The position numbers and the translations under genes were made by a program. From NCBI RefSeq assembly GCF_041538045.1, contig NZ_JBGOSE010000005.1, positions 248,001 to 312,000 of the forward strand: a stretch of 64,000 bases of DNA. Reading direction: 5' to 3'. This DNA comes from Aliiglaciecola sp041538045. GTDB lineage: Bacteria > Pseudomonadota > Gammaproteobacteria > Enterobacterales > Alteromonadaceae. The notes beneath the pieces are model-generated. The model was not told where the DNA came from. It did not search any database and was given only the letters and a program-made list of their open reading frames with translations. Shown in pieces: positions 18,138-26,754 of this stretch (position 1 is the first letter of the stretch; every line of letters begins with the position of its first letter).

Positions 18138-18215
18138 GTGTTCATGTTGTTATTGTTAAATTGTGCAATTTTGCTCGATGACTTGTTTTAGTGTTAAAGA
18201 ATACATGTTGATTGG

Positions 18216-19223
18216 ATGTCTGTGAGAAGTAAAAGTTTTAGTTTATGTATCAATTCAGCTTATATAGCAATTTGTATTGCTGTTTGCTTTATTCTGGTTA
18301 ATATCGCTTCTGGATTGGTGGTAAGTCCTAAGTTGTTATCCCATGAGGTACAGATAAGAGATGTAGCAGCCTCTTTTGCATTGCCAATTATTGGTGGTTT
18401 TTGCTTTTTCATTTTGCCGTTCATTATTTCTATCGCTTATAAAGAAGTGTTAAGCAATGGGCAAAACTGTGGATTATCACTAAGTCAGTCTACGAAACTT
18501 GCTTGTCAAATTAAAAATATTCCTCGCAAAGTATTAATAATCTGTGTGGTTGGCGGTTTCTTGATGATGTTTAGCTATTTCTATTCTGAGCATCTTTTCT
18601 TTGTGGAAGACTTAAGTGATGAAGAAAACCTCATACGTTATCCACTCATTTTGCAAGCCTGGTGGATGTGGACAGGCATCTTTTTATCTATTTCGGTGAT
18701 CCTGCGCAATACAAAAATTATTGATAAGTTTATTGTTGAATATTTAACCGTGGAGTTATTTCGCAATCAGCACAGGTATCCGTTTGCGAAGGCGGTATTT
18801 TGGAATGCTTTATTCTTTTCAATCGGTATTTCTTTAGTGCCCTTGTTTTGGATTGGCGGCGAACCTCTATTTAAAGACTTTTTACTTGCTATGACTATCT
18901 TATTAATTTTGATTAATTTGACCTTTTACCCGCTGATAAGTATTAGACAAATAAAAAGCAGTACTTTTGAAACCCTTAAAGCTGCAAACCAGTATGAGTG
19001 GCATGTGTCACAGGTGACGACTCAGATTAGTTTTGAAAAGCTAACGCCCCATGAGCGTGATTTGATATTAAGTGATGCTCAAAGCTTGAATGAGTCCTCA
19101 CCAAAAAGATGGACAAACCTGTGCCTCTTAGTTATGCGTGTATCTATCCTCATCGCCATTCCATTTTTCACTTGGAGCATATTTAAATTGCTTAATAATT
19201 CGTTATTCTTAGTGCAAATTTAG
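18216..19223 (+). CDS. membrane protein of unknown function
   Basis: A 335-residue protein, not recognised. About seven or eight hydrophobic segments are visible: 13-35, 50-72, 108-125, 150-170, 200-218, 225-245 and 308-330. A soluble stretch around 255-300 (FETLKAANQYEWHVSQV, LTPHERDLIL) faces one side of the membrane. It lies 78 bp after the DsrE-like gene and 166 bp before the ATP-grasp gene on the same strand, without an obvious functional link. The Phe/Ile-rich composition and low GC match neighbouring core genes. Confidence 0.6.
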   Translation: MSVRSKSFSLCINSAYIAICIAVCFILVNIASGLVVSPKLLSHEVQIRDVAASFALPIIGGFCFFILPFIISIAYKEVLSNGQNCGLSLSQSTKLACQIKNIPRKVLIICVVGGFLMMFSYFYSEHLFFVEDLSDEENLIRYPLILQAWWMWTGIFLSISVILRNTKIIDKFIVEYLTVELFRNQHRYPFAKAVFWNALFFSIGISLVPLFWIGGEPLFKDFLLAMTILLILINLTFYPLISIRQIKSSTFETLKAANQYEWHVSQVTTQISFEKLTPHERDLILSDAQSLNESSPKRWTNLCLLVMRVSILIAIPFFTWSIFKLLNNSLFLVQI

Positions 19224-19389
19224 AGCTTTTTTCTGCACTAACAAAGTATTGAGCCTAAATAAATACACCAATCTATAAATTTATCTTACATTTCTTTAAC
19301 AATGCTGGAGAAGTGAATAATTCTCCGTTATTCTAACTCTTTATTTGCGACAAAAGCCTAAGTCTGCGCTATTACATTCAGGAAAATCG

Positions 19390-20262
19390 ATGCGAAAAGT
19401 AGCCATTTTATCGACCAATGATCTAGAAGATTTTTTCGTTTATGATCACTTGTTCTATGAACCCTTAGAAGAGGTGGGCTGGGAAGCGGTAGAAGTGTCA
19501 TGGCGCGCGAAAGATATTAATTGGAGTGATTTCGAAGTCGTGATCATTCGTAGCACTTGGGATTACCAAAGTGACGCTGATGCTTTTTTAGATGTGTTAC
19601 AGAAGATAGTGGCAAGCGGCGCTAAGTTGGAGAATAGCTTAGAGTTGGTGCAGTGGAATATTCGCAAAGATTATTTGAAGTCACTTGAGGTAAAAGGTGT
19701 AGGCATTGTCCCCACCATTTGGTGTGATACCTTTGACTTTGAGCTGATAAAAAGTGCTTTTAAGCCATTAAATTGCCACGAAATTGTTATCAAACCCTTG
19801 GTCAGTGCTAATGCTGATTACACATATCGCCTTTCTTTAGAATCTGTTATTGAAGAGCAGCAAGGTTTGACAGAGATCTTTTCTTCACGACCTTACATGA
19901 TCCAACCATTTCTAAAAAGTGTGGTTAATGAAGGGGAATATTCGCTGTTCTATTTCAATGGCGAATACAGTCACTGTATTGTGAAAGTGCCAAAGCAAAA
20001 TGACTTTCGAGTTCAAGAAGAACACGGTGGTCAGCTTCGCAGCGTTGAGGCAAATGAACCTTTGTTAAAAGCGTCACAACAGGTTTTAGCTGCGCTACCA
20101 GAAATACCTTTGTATGCGCGTATTGACTTAGTTAAATATGAAGACGCTTATGTCACCATGGAAGTGGAGCTTATTGAGCCTTCACTGTATTTCAATATGG
20201 ATGTAGATTCTGCGCAGCGTTTTGCGACAAATTTTGTGAGTAAATATGGGCGCGGCAATTAA
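19390..20262 (+). CDS. ATP-grasp family ligase
   Basis: A 290-residue cytosolic protein of the ATP-grasp superfamily, resembling glutathione-synthetase/RimK-like or DcsG-like enzymes that join a carboxylate to an amine or thiol using ATP. Visible marks are VVIIRSTWDYQSD near 50, WNIRKDYL near 95, the ATP-lysine strand IVIKPLVSANADYTYRL near 135, IQPFLKSVVNEGEYSLFYFNGEYSH near 175, and the metal-binding end YARIDLV-K and EVELIEPSLYF near 245-265. The start at 19390 follows AGGAAAA. The substrate is not predictable. It precedes the Lrp/kynurenine cluster, but on a separate transcript. Confidence 0.78.
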   Translation: MRKVAILSTNDLEDFFVYDHLFYEPLEEVGWEAVEVSWRAKDINWSDFEVVIIRSTWDYQSDADAFLDVLQKIVASGAKLENSLELVQWNIRKDYLKSLEVKGVGIVPTIWCDTFDFELIKSAFKPLNCHEIVIKPLVSANADYTYRLSLESVIEEQQGLTEIFSSRPYMIQPFLKSVVNEGEYSLFYFNGEYSHCIVKVPKQNDFRVQEEHGGQLRSVEANEPLLKASQQVLAALPEIPLYARIDLVKYEDAYVTMEVELIEPSLYFNMDVDSAQRFATNFVSKYGRGN

Positions 20263-20281
20263 TTTGGTGTAGCAAAACAAA

Positions 20282-20734
20282 TTAAAGCATTTTGCTGTAA
20301 TGGCCATTTTGTTTGACTAAGCGCGTGGTGATTGCGGTATTAAAGCGTAAAACTCCAGGTAACTTGCTCAAATCAATCCGTAGCAATTCATCAAAATCAG
20401 TTATGTCCTTGGCTAAAATTTCCAAAACATAGTCAAACTCCCCTGTAATTGCATGACAAGAGCGTATGGATGAATGATTGATAATCGCCTTCTCAAACGT
20501 TTGGTGTTGTCCAATATCAATAACAACATTGACCAGGGCGCGAATGTTCAACCCCATTGCCTGCGGCGACAGAATGGCGGAAAATCCAGTAATCACTTGT
20601 TGTTCTTGCAATGTTTTGACTCTGTTCCAACACGGAGTCTTACTCAAACCTATGGCATCCCCCAGGGTTGAGAAGGAAAGGCGACCATCTTCTTCGAGTT
20701 GAGAAACGATCTGTTTATCTTTGTTATCCAGCAT
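20282..20734 (-). CDS. Lrp/AsnC-family regulator, probable controller of the kynurenine genes
   Basis: A 150-residue regulator. An N-terminal winged helix-turn-helix (MLDNKDKQIVSQLEEDGRL, GLSKTPCWNRVKTLQ) is followed by the ligand-binding RAM domain (residues about 65-145, with CHAITGEFDYVLEI). It is divergent from the tryptophan dioxygenase-like gene, 140 bp away, with inverted repeats between. In other proteobacteria an Lrp-type KynR controls the kynurenine operon in response to kynurenine; this arrangement suggests the same role here. That role is inferred from position. Confidence 0.85.
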   Translation of the reverse strand: MLDNKDKQIVSQLEEDGRLSFSTLGDAIGLSKTPCWNRVKTLQEQQVITGFSAILSPQAMGLNIRALVNVVIDIGQHQTFEKAIINHSSIRSCHAITGEFDYVLEILAKDITDFDELLRIDLSKLPGVLRFNTAITTRLVKQNGHYSKML

Positions 20735-20748
20735 TAATTCCGATCCTC

Positions 20749-20823
20749 GTTCTTCTATATTTCGAATATAAAGAACTTTGTTCTAAAAAAAATAAAATAT
20801 CAAGTATTTGAAGAACAATGTTC
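20749..20823. promoter_or_regulatory. operator region between the Lrp-type gene and the dioxygenase gene
   Basis: Two perfect inverted repeats share one core: AGAAC-TTT-GTTCT at 20772-20784 and GAAC-AAT-GTTC at 20813-20823. A further half-site GTTCTT at 20749-20754 pairs with AAAGAAC at 20770-20776 around a TTCGAA centre. Spaced GAAC/GTTC half-sites fit multimeric Lrp-type binding. The region spans both divergent promoters. Confidence 0.6.
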
Positions 20824-20873
20824 AAATCACTATCTATTATCATGAGTTCCGAAATAGTCATTTGGAAAGCCCC

Positions 20874-21626
20874 ATGTACCGACAAAAATATAGCCGCTTA
20901 TTAGAAAACCCTGAAATCCTTGATTATGGCGCTTATTTGCAGTGCGATAGTTTATTGAAGTGCCAAAAACCCCTAGATAAATTATGTAATTCAGATGAGC
21001 TACAGTTTCAGATTGTGCATCAGGTTGAAGAGTTGTGGATGAAGTTGATGATCTTTACCCTTATTGATGTTCTTGAATACATGCAAACTGAACAAAGTCA
21101 TAGAGTCATTTCGCTGATGAAGCGGGTGCACATGTTGCAAAAAATGATGATTGAACAAATGGACTTGTTAGAAACAATGTCTCCTAAAGAATACCAACAG
21201 ATCCGACTACAATTAGGTAATGGTAGTGGCCAAGAATCACCGGGTTTTCGCACCTTAGTAAAAATACCTGCCGATATATGGAGCGTATTCAATCAGTATT
21301 ACATCGAGAGCCGCAACACTACTATTGAAGCTATCTACGACAGCCAATATCAGCATGACGACAGCTATGTTATTGCTGAAAGTTTAGTTGAATTTGATGA
21401 GTTGTTGCAGAAGTTTCGTTGGCAACATTTGTTCTTAATCCAAAGTACTATTGGAATGGAATCGCACTCCCTGAAAGGTCGCCCGGTAGATTTGTTAAAA
21501 TCCGGGGCGCGAAACCAATTTTTCCCCGAATTATGGCAGATCCGAAATCAGATGACAGATGCTTGGGGAGAATCTAATGGCAAAGTACGCGACTCTATTC
21601 TTAAAAAACAAGCCAACGGGAGTTAA
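20874..21626 (+). CDS. tryptophan 2,3-dioxygenase-like protein
   Basis: A 250-residue heme dioxygenase homologue. The first step of tryptophan breakdown, tryptophan to N-formylkynurenine, is the family reaction. The N-terminal active-site helix is conserved (IVHQVEELWMKL, His49), as is LGNGSGQESPGFR near 115-127 and the heme-ligand context FRWQHLFLIQ (His185). The usual GTGGS loop after the heme helix is replaced by MESHSLKGRP, so substrate handling may differ. The start at 20874 follows GGAAAG by 6 bases; an earlier TTG at 20808 lies within an operator-like repeat. The kynureninase gene follows after 5 bp, which supports a tryptophan-degradation role. Confidence 0.78.
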   Translation: MYRQKYSRLLENPEILDYGAYLQCDSLLKCQKPLDKLCNSDELQFQIVHQVEELWMKLMIFTLIDVLEYMQTEQSHRVISLMKRVHMLQKMMIEQMDLLETMSPKEYQQIRLQLGNGSGQESPGFRTLVKIPADIWSVFNQYYIESRNTTIEAIYDSQYQHDDSYVIAESLVEFDELLQKFRWQHLFLIQSTIGMESHSLKGRPVDLLKSGARNQFFPELWQIRNQMTDAWGESNGKVRDSILKKQANGS

Positions 21627-21631
21627 CCAGG

Positions 21632-22753
21632 GTGAGTTTTAATGAGTTGTTCAACCTTCCTCCTAACCCTTATTTTTTAAGTCATTCGGTAGGATGTTTA
21701 GCCAAAAAATCGGAGTTTAGTTTGGCTGAAAACTTTCTAACCCCTTGGAAATTGTCAGGGGGAGATGCATGGCAACATTGGTTACGCACTGTGAATTTGT
21801 TTTGCACTAGCCTAGGTCAACTGTTTAACGCAGACTCTGCGGATTTTTGCCCGCAAACTAACCTTTCTAGTGGTTTTACAAAGTGGTTGATGGCGTTACC
21901 AAAAAATACTGCAGCAACGGCCAAACGCAAGGTGCTTATCCATGAGGATGCGTTTCCATCCATGGGCTATGTAATCCAGGCAATGCAGCAGCTAAATTTT
22001 GAGATTGAATTCATACCAGCATCGGAATCGGCCTGTAATATTGACACTTGGCAGCGGTATATTGAAACCGATATTCACTGCGTTTTGGCCACCCATGTTC
22101 ATTCAAATACAGGTGAGGTTTCACCTATTCAATCAATTGCGCAAATCTGTAAACTGCATTCTTGTTACCTAGCTGTGGATGTTGCCCAGTCTGCGGGTAT
22201 TTTACCCATTGATCTAAATTGCTGGGATGTGGATGCGCTCTTTGGTTCAAGCGTTAAATGGTTATGTGGCGGCCCTGGAGCTGGTTTTATGTGGATTAAT
22301 CCTAAGAGCGTCGAGCAACTACAACCAATTGATGTGGGCTGGTTTTCTCACTGTGATCCTTTCGCAATGGAAATCAAAGACTTCCAATATGCCAATGACG
22401 CAAAACGGTTTTGGGGTGGAACACCCAATATTGCGCCTTATGCATTGGCTTTAGGCGGGTTACAAACGATTTTAGATATTGGACAGGCATCAATTTTTGC
22501 GCATAACCGACGGTTGGCTGGGAAGTTTTTGCAAACGGTGAGTCAAAGTTTGTCTCAGCCTGTTGATTTGCAAAACAATGGGGGAACTTTGTGTCTAAAA
22601 TTGCCTGATACTCGCATATTGGCCATTAGTCAGGGCTTAAAAAAGCGTCACTGTTATTTTGATATCCGAGCTAATGTAATACGCTTGTCCTTCCATATTT
22701 ATAATTCGGAACAAGAAGTGGCGTTGCTGACGGACGTATTTAATCAGGAATGA
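21632..22753 (+). CDS. kynU: kynureninase
   Basis: A 373-residue PLP enzyme of the aminotransferase class V fold, which splits kynurenine to anthranilate and alanine. Visible motifs are CVLATHVHSNTGEV near 150, the Asp strand VDVAQSAGILP, the PLP-lysine site GSSVKWLCGGPGAGFMWI near 200, and FWGGTPNIAPY near 255. It is somewhat shorter than the common 410-residue form. The start is GTG, with GGGAG 9 bases upstream, and it is coupled to the dioxygenase-like gene 5 bp away. No kynurenine formamidase gene is found beside it. Confidence 0.87.
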   Translation: MSFNELFNLPPNPYFLSHSVGCLAKKSEFSLAENFLTPWKLSGGDAWQHWLRTVNLFCTSLGQLFNADSADFCPQTNLSSGFTKWLMALPKNTAATAKRKVLIHEDAFPSMGYVIQAMQQLNFEIEFIPASESACNIDTWQRYIETDIHCVLATHVHSNTGEVSPIQSIAQICKLHSCYLAVDVAQSAGILPIDLNCWDVDALFGSSVKWLCGGPGAGFMWINPKSVEQLQPIDVGWFSHCDPFAMEIKDFQYANDAKRFWGGTPNIAPYALALGGLQTILDIGQASIFAHNRRLAGKFLQTVSQSLSQPVDLQNNGGTLCLKLPDTRILAISQGLKKRHCYFDIRANVIRLSFHIYNSEQEVALLTDVFNQE

Positions 22754-22754
22754 C

Positions 22755-22787
22755 AGCATGCCAGTGATTCAAAGCATGCTTTATTTG
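22755..22787 (+). terminator. hairpin after kynU
   Basis: AGCATGC pairs with GCATGCT across a 12-base loop and is followed by TTATTT, immediately after the kynU stop. Confidence 0.5.
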
Positions 22788-22835
22788 GCTAGGCTAGCTC
22801 CGGTTGCGCCATAGATGCTAATAGGAGGCTATTTG

Positions 22836-22888
22836 TTCACTCTAGAGGTTGGCAAAGTGTGCGACAATTTTCTAACCTCTAAAGTGAA
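22836..22888. terminator. 15-bp inverted repeat between convergent genes
   Basis: TTCACTCTAGAGGTT and AACCTCTAAAGTGAA pair with one mismatch across a 23-base loop, between the 3' ends of kynU and the leftward receiver-TPR gene. A bidirectional terminator is likely, although no T-run follows. Confidence 0.45.
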
Positions 22889-22913
22889 TCAAGGTCTAAC
22901 TTTGTACAATGAG

Positions 22914-24557
22914 CTAGTGAGCCGCAATTGATGGGTCGATTACAGCTAAATATTCATCCATTTTTTTATGCTGGTTAGGAGACAAGGCAATAGAATCTAA
23001 CAAGTTTTTACACCGTTGTAGACAGGCAAGCTGCTCTTCGTCAAATTGCACTTCATCGATTAATTTGACCATCACTTTAAGAATACTTAATGCCATATTA
23101 GGATTCTTAGGTGCTAAAACAAAGGCTTGAGAGAGCAACTCGTATGCTGGTTCATAGCGCTTATTTTTGTAGTGAGAAGATGCCATTTCGCCGAGCTCTT
23201 TGGGAGAATAGCGAATATCTGTGCGCTCTTTTGTTTCCTGATCTAAATACTCATTAATCACTTGGCCAATAAAACTGTCACCTTCTATTTTAGATTTGAC
23301 CGAATCCAGTAGGCGGATTGACTCTTCCCAATAGCCCATCTCGTGGAATGCTTTTACTTTATCTAAGCTATCTTCAACTGAGTTACCGGTTTTCGTGTCC
23401 ATGTGATCTTTAATGATTTCTTCAGCAGCTTTTTTGTCACTTTTCAGATTGAGCATGCGCGCATTAATAATGGCTAATTGCTCGGTTAACTGACTGTCAT
23501 GGCCATATTCGTTTATGAAAAAAGACAAGTCACGTTCGGTTTTGGCAATCAATCTAGTAGCTTCTTCACCATTTAATGAGCCTGCTAAGTCAATGGCGGC
23601 ACGGATCACGTTGAGATTTAAATCTGGGGTATCATGGATAGAGTTTTTAGCAAATTTGGCCATATTCATGGTGGCCATGTACTGGCCTTTTTTATCATGA
23701 TTGAGGCGAGCTAAATTCCATGATTTTTTATTTCTATCCAAATTACGCGGGGCGAGTTTGGTGGCTTCTTGAATGATTTCATAGCCTTTGGCGTATTCTT
23801 CTTTTTCGATGTAATATTCAGCTAATGCGTCATAGGTTGTAAATCGCGTGTCATCGCGTTCTAGCAGTTCATCGGTAAGGGCTATGGCTTCAGACATTTT
23901 ATCTTGTTTTAGCAGACTTCGTGCTAGATTCACTTGAACCCAGCCGTATTTATAGCGCTGGGCGAGTTTTCGATAAAATGTTTCTGCTTGGGAAAATTCT
24001 TTGAGGTTAATTAGACACTCGCCGATTAATCGATTAATCATAGGGTAGTACTTACTCAATGATTCATCTTTTAATTGGCGCTCAGCATAATAAATGGCCG
24101 TTGGATATTCCGCTTTATCGATGCAATAGGATAATTTATGCAGCTTTTCTTTAATCGCGAATAAGTACTTGAAGCGCTTTTCCATGGTTTTACGATCTAA
24201 AGGTTTTACCCAAAAATCGCTAGGCTGCAATTCAACCACACAATTTACCAGTGACATAGAGGTGTCAGCGCTTAGAAAAATAACCATGGTGGTTTTAGTG
24301 ATATATCCTTTGAGTCGCATTTCTTCAAGTAAATTGAAGCCATCTTTATCGCTGCGAATATCAAAGGAAATTAATACCACATCAAATTTAGTTTGCTCAC
24401 ACAAACGCAAGGCATAGTACGCATTTTCAGCGCTTTTACAGTTATGGATACCGATCTGGGCTAATGCAGACTTAATGCTATCGTGCACTAACGCTTGCCC
24501 ATCAATAACCAATATATTTAAGGCGTTTAATGGTTTTTGCGGGGGGATTTCAATCAA
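22914..24557 (-). CDS. response-regulator receiver with TPR repeats
   Basis: A 547-residue cytosolic protein. Residues about 13-130 form a CheY-like receiver (LNILVIDGQALVHDSI; VVLISFDIRSDKDGF; FWVKPLD near 125 with the conserved Lys-Pro). The usual acidic pair after the first strand is reduced to one Asp (VIDG), so phosphorylation chemistry may be altered. Residues about 145-540 are a long run of TPR-like helices (AETFYRKLAQRYKYGWVQVNLARSLL and similar), giving a protein-binding platform. There is no DNA-binding or enzymatic output domain, and no histidine kinase is adjacent. Similar proteins occur in Shewanella and Vibrio relatives without a defined role. Confidence 0.75.
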   Translation of the reverse strand: MIEIPPQKPLNALNILVIDGQALVHDSIKSALAQIGIHNCKSAENAYYALRLCEQTKFDVVLISFDIRSDKDGFNLLEEMRLKGYITKTTMVIFLSADTSMSLVNCVVELQPSDFWVKPLDRKTMEKRFKYLFAIKEKLHKLSYCIDKAEYPTAIYYAERQLKDESLSKYYPMINRLIGECLINLKEFSQAETFYRKLAQRYKYGWVQVNLARSLLKQDKMSEAIALTDELLERDDTRFTTYDALAEYYIEKEEYAKGYEIIQEATKLAPRNLDRNKKSWNLARLNHDKKGQYMATMNMAKFAKNSIHDTPDLNLNVIRAAIDLAGSLNGEEATRLIAKTERDLSFFINEYGHDSQLTEQLAIINARMLNLKSDKKAAEEIIKDHMDTKTGNSVEDSLDKVKAFHEMGYWEESIRLLDSVKSKIEGDSFIGQVINEYLDQETKERTDIRYSPKELGEMASSHYKNKRYEPAYELLSQAFVLAPKNPNMALSILKVMVKLIDEVQFDEEQLACLQRCKNLLDSIALSPNQHKKMDEYLAVIDPSIAAH

Positions 24558-24894
24558 TTCTTAATTTCCAACATCTTATTATTTTTTGTGGAAGGTCGAA
24601 TACAACATGTTCCTTAGTAGAAAGACAAATGTGCGAATTATTTGCTCGGTATTGAGGAGGGGATTATCGCCCGATAAATTGGCACACAATGGAGAAAAGT
24701 CCTGTTATGTTGCCACTCATCCAAACAAAGTCCAAGGCAATGTTTACTGAAAGTTTAAAACGGTTTTGAGTGTTTATTCTCACCCGCTTTAAAGTTTCGT
24801 ATTTCTATTTATCTCACCGCTAGGGATCAAAATGACCACTTCGCTTTATCATTGCTCAAGATGTGGGGATTAGCAAGCAACTTAAGACCTAAAG
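24558..24894. other. intergenic region without a recognised gene
   Basis: About 340 bp upstream of the receiver-TPR gene. It should hold that gene's promoter. No coding frame with a plausible ribosome site was found; a GAGGAGGGG run at about 24654 is followed at once by a stop-rich stretch. Confidence 0.45.
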
Positions 24895-24939
24895 CAAACA
24901 AACCTGACGCGCCAAGGTAATCTGAATCAGGTTTGTTTG
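24895..24939 (-). terminator. terminator of the DUF3300 gene
   Basis: CAAACAAACCTGA and TCAGGTTTGTTTG pair perfectly over 13 bp with a 19-base loop, 27 bp beyond the stop of the leftward gene. The 3' side is moderately T-rich. Confidence 0.6.
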
Positions 24940-24965
24940 TCAATTAACGGTATTGAAAAACAAGT

Positions 24966-26429
24966 TTAGCGCTCTTTTGATTGCGCTTTGTTACTACTTT
25001 GTCTTTGTATCGTTCTATTGCTCGAACTTTTACTGCTCATACGATTTGGTGAATAATTGCGACTGCTCTTTTGCACGCTTTGAATTTGCTTATTTGAGTA
25101 ACGCTGTGCAGAGTTACTGTTTTTGCTTGAGCGCGTACTAGCAGCACTATTAACTTTATTCCGAGAGACATTGCTGTTTTTGCGCTGGGCGCTGTTTTTA
25201 TTGGTTGTAATATGATTGCTCTGGCGCTGGGCGTTAGTCTTAATCTGACGTTGTTGCTGAGTTCCTTTTTGCGAGCGCTGCACCACAGTATTCCGAGATT
25301 GCGCCGATACCTTACGTTGATTCGATTTATCCTTAATATTTGAATACTTTTGGTTTTTGTTCGACTGTAAACGCTGTTGCGTCTGTTCAACCTTTCTATT
25401 GGTTTTAACGGATGTGTTATGGTTACGTACTTGAATCGGTCTTGATTTATCAACTATGCGAGTTTTACTACCGGTACTGATCACCCGTTTGTTATCATTT
25501 CGATTTTGCTGACGATATACCACCTTAGGCGTTTGCACGTCATACCTCACTCCTCTTCTATGGGTAGGGTTGTGCTGCCAGCGCTGAAATTCACGTGAAT
25601 TTACTCTACGCACACCATCATCGCGACGGCCGTAGCCATACGAGTGACGATTATTGACTACTATGAAACGACTGCGCCAGTTAAAGGCCCCCCAAAATAA
25701 GTTGTAACGAACATATACTCTAGGGCTCCAATATAAACCTGCATGTCGATAATAATGAGTCGGACGATGCCAGAAAATCGGAGGGTAGTCGTGCCACCAC
25801 CAGGTTCCATAAACGATGCGAGTATCATAATATGGGACATATACAATTTCTGAGGAGGCAGGTTGAATAACGATATTCTCGTCTTCTTCTACCACTTCAA
25901 TGTATTCGCTGTTCTCTAAACTGCCTTGTTCATAGGCTTTGTGACGCAGATTCTGGACGCTAGTTAATACCTGCTCTTCATTAATTAAAAATGCATCACC
26001 TAAGTCTTGCAGCCAGTTAAGATCTTCAGTTAATTGCTGCAACAATTCATGGAAGGGGACTAGGGCTTTAACACTGGGATCCCAGTCTTCATCAGCGATG
26101 GCTTCCATCACCTCATCTTCTGACAAAGATTGATTCTTTTCTCGCCATCGGGCTGCTTGCACAACTTCTAGTGGATAAGTAGAGGCTACTAAAACATGTG
26201 ATAACACGGAATCTGGATACAATGCGACCGGGGCTAGCATTTGGTCAAGTTCTGCTTGATCAAGTAAGTAAGTACTTTGTTGTGCCGAATCATCATCGGT
26301 TGTGTCGGAATTTTGCTCGATCACAATTACCTCTTGAGGTTCTTGCGCTTGTGCAAGATTGACCGCCAAGGACACGATGACAGAAATTAAGGCCAAGTAC
26401 ACTAAAACGTACTTTGTGCTGCTTTTCAT
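24966..26429 (-). CDS. DUF3300 secreted protein with long basic low-complexity tail
   Basis: A 487-residue exported protein. A signal peptide (about 1-28, ending AQAQ) and an acidic spacer are followed by a DUF3300 domain (about 55-240: LDQMLAPVALYPDSVLSHVL, ARWREKN, DEDWDPSVKALVPFHELL, then a Trp/Tyr/His-rich strand region WWHDYPPIFWHRPTHYYRH). Residues about 260-487 are a low-complexity tail dominated by Asn, Gln, Ser, Arg and Lys. DUF3300 proteins are envelope proteins of unknown function. The tail is strongly positive and could bind nucleic acid, polysaccharide or the cell wall (inference). It is divergent from the RND operon, with 325 bp between. Confidence 0.75.
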   Translation of the reverse strand: MKSSTKYVLVYLALISVIVSLAVNLAQAQEPQEVIVIEQNSDTTDDDSAQQSTYLLDQAELDQMLAPVALYPDSVLSHVLVASTYPLEVVQAARWREKNQSLSEDEVMEAIADEDWDPSVKALVPFHELLQQLTEDLNWLQDLGDAFLINEEQVLTSVQNLRHKAYEQGSLENSEYIEVVEEDENIVIQPASSEIVYVPYYDTRIVYGTWWWHDYPPIFWHRPTHYYRHAGLYWSPRVYVRYNLFWGAFNWRSRFIVVNNRHSYGYGRRDDGVRRVNSREFQRWQHNPTHRRGVRYDVQTPKVVYRQQNRNDNKRVISTGSKTRIVDKSRPIQVRNHNTSVKTNRKVEQTQQRLQSNKNQKYSNIKDKSNQRKVSAQSRNTVVQRSQKGTQQQRQIKTNAQRQSNHITTNKNSAQRKNSNVSRNKVNSAASTRSSKNSNSAQRYSNKQIQSVQKSSRNYSPNRMSSKSSSNRTIQRQSSNKAQSKER

Positions 26430-26754
26430 AGTATTCTCCTTTATTACAGAATACTTATAGAATGTTTGTCCTTAACCTTAGCTGAATCAAAAATGAAAAC
26501 TTCATATAAATCGAAGTAAATAAAACAAAACATGAACGATCTTTCTTCTGATAATCCCCGTAATAAGTTACAATCTCAAATAGAATAACTGGTTCTCACT
26601 TCGAAAATTTTTCACATTATTCTGCAATAAATTTATCGTTTACTTGTTTTAATCAAGGTTACTTATTGAAAAGCCGATCTTACCGATTGGCCAATAATCA
26701 AGTCGCAAATATCGGTACTTATTTGTTGAATTTACCAATTAAAGGATTCTAAGA
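26430..26754. other. divergent intergenic region without a recognised gene
   Basis: An AT-rich 325-bp gap that should hold promoters for the DUF3300 gene (leftward) and the efflux operon (rightward). No regulator gene, REP element or clear operator was found. Confidence 0.45.

Noticed and set aside
20808..20873. TTG start for the dioxygenase-like gene
   Set aside because: It would put an operator-like repeat within the coding region and adds residues not expected in the family; the ATG at 20874 has a better ribosome site.
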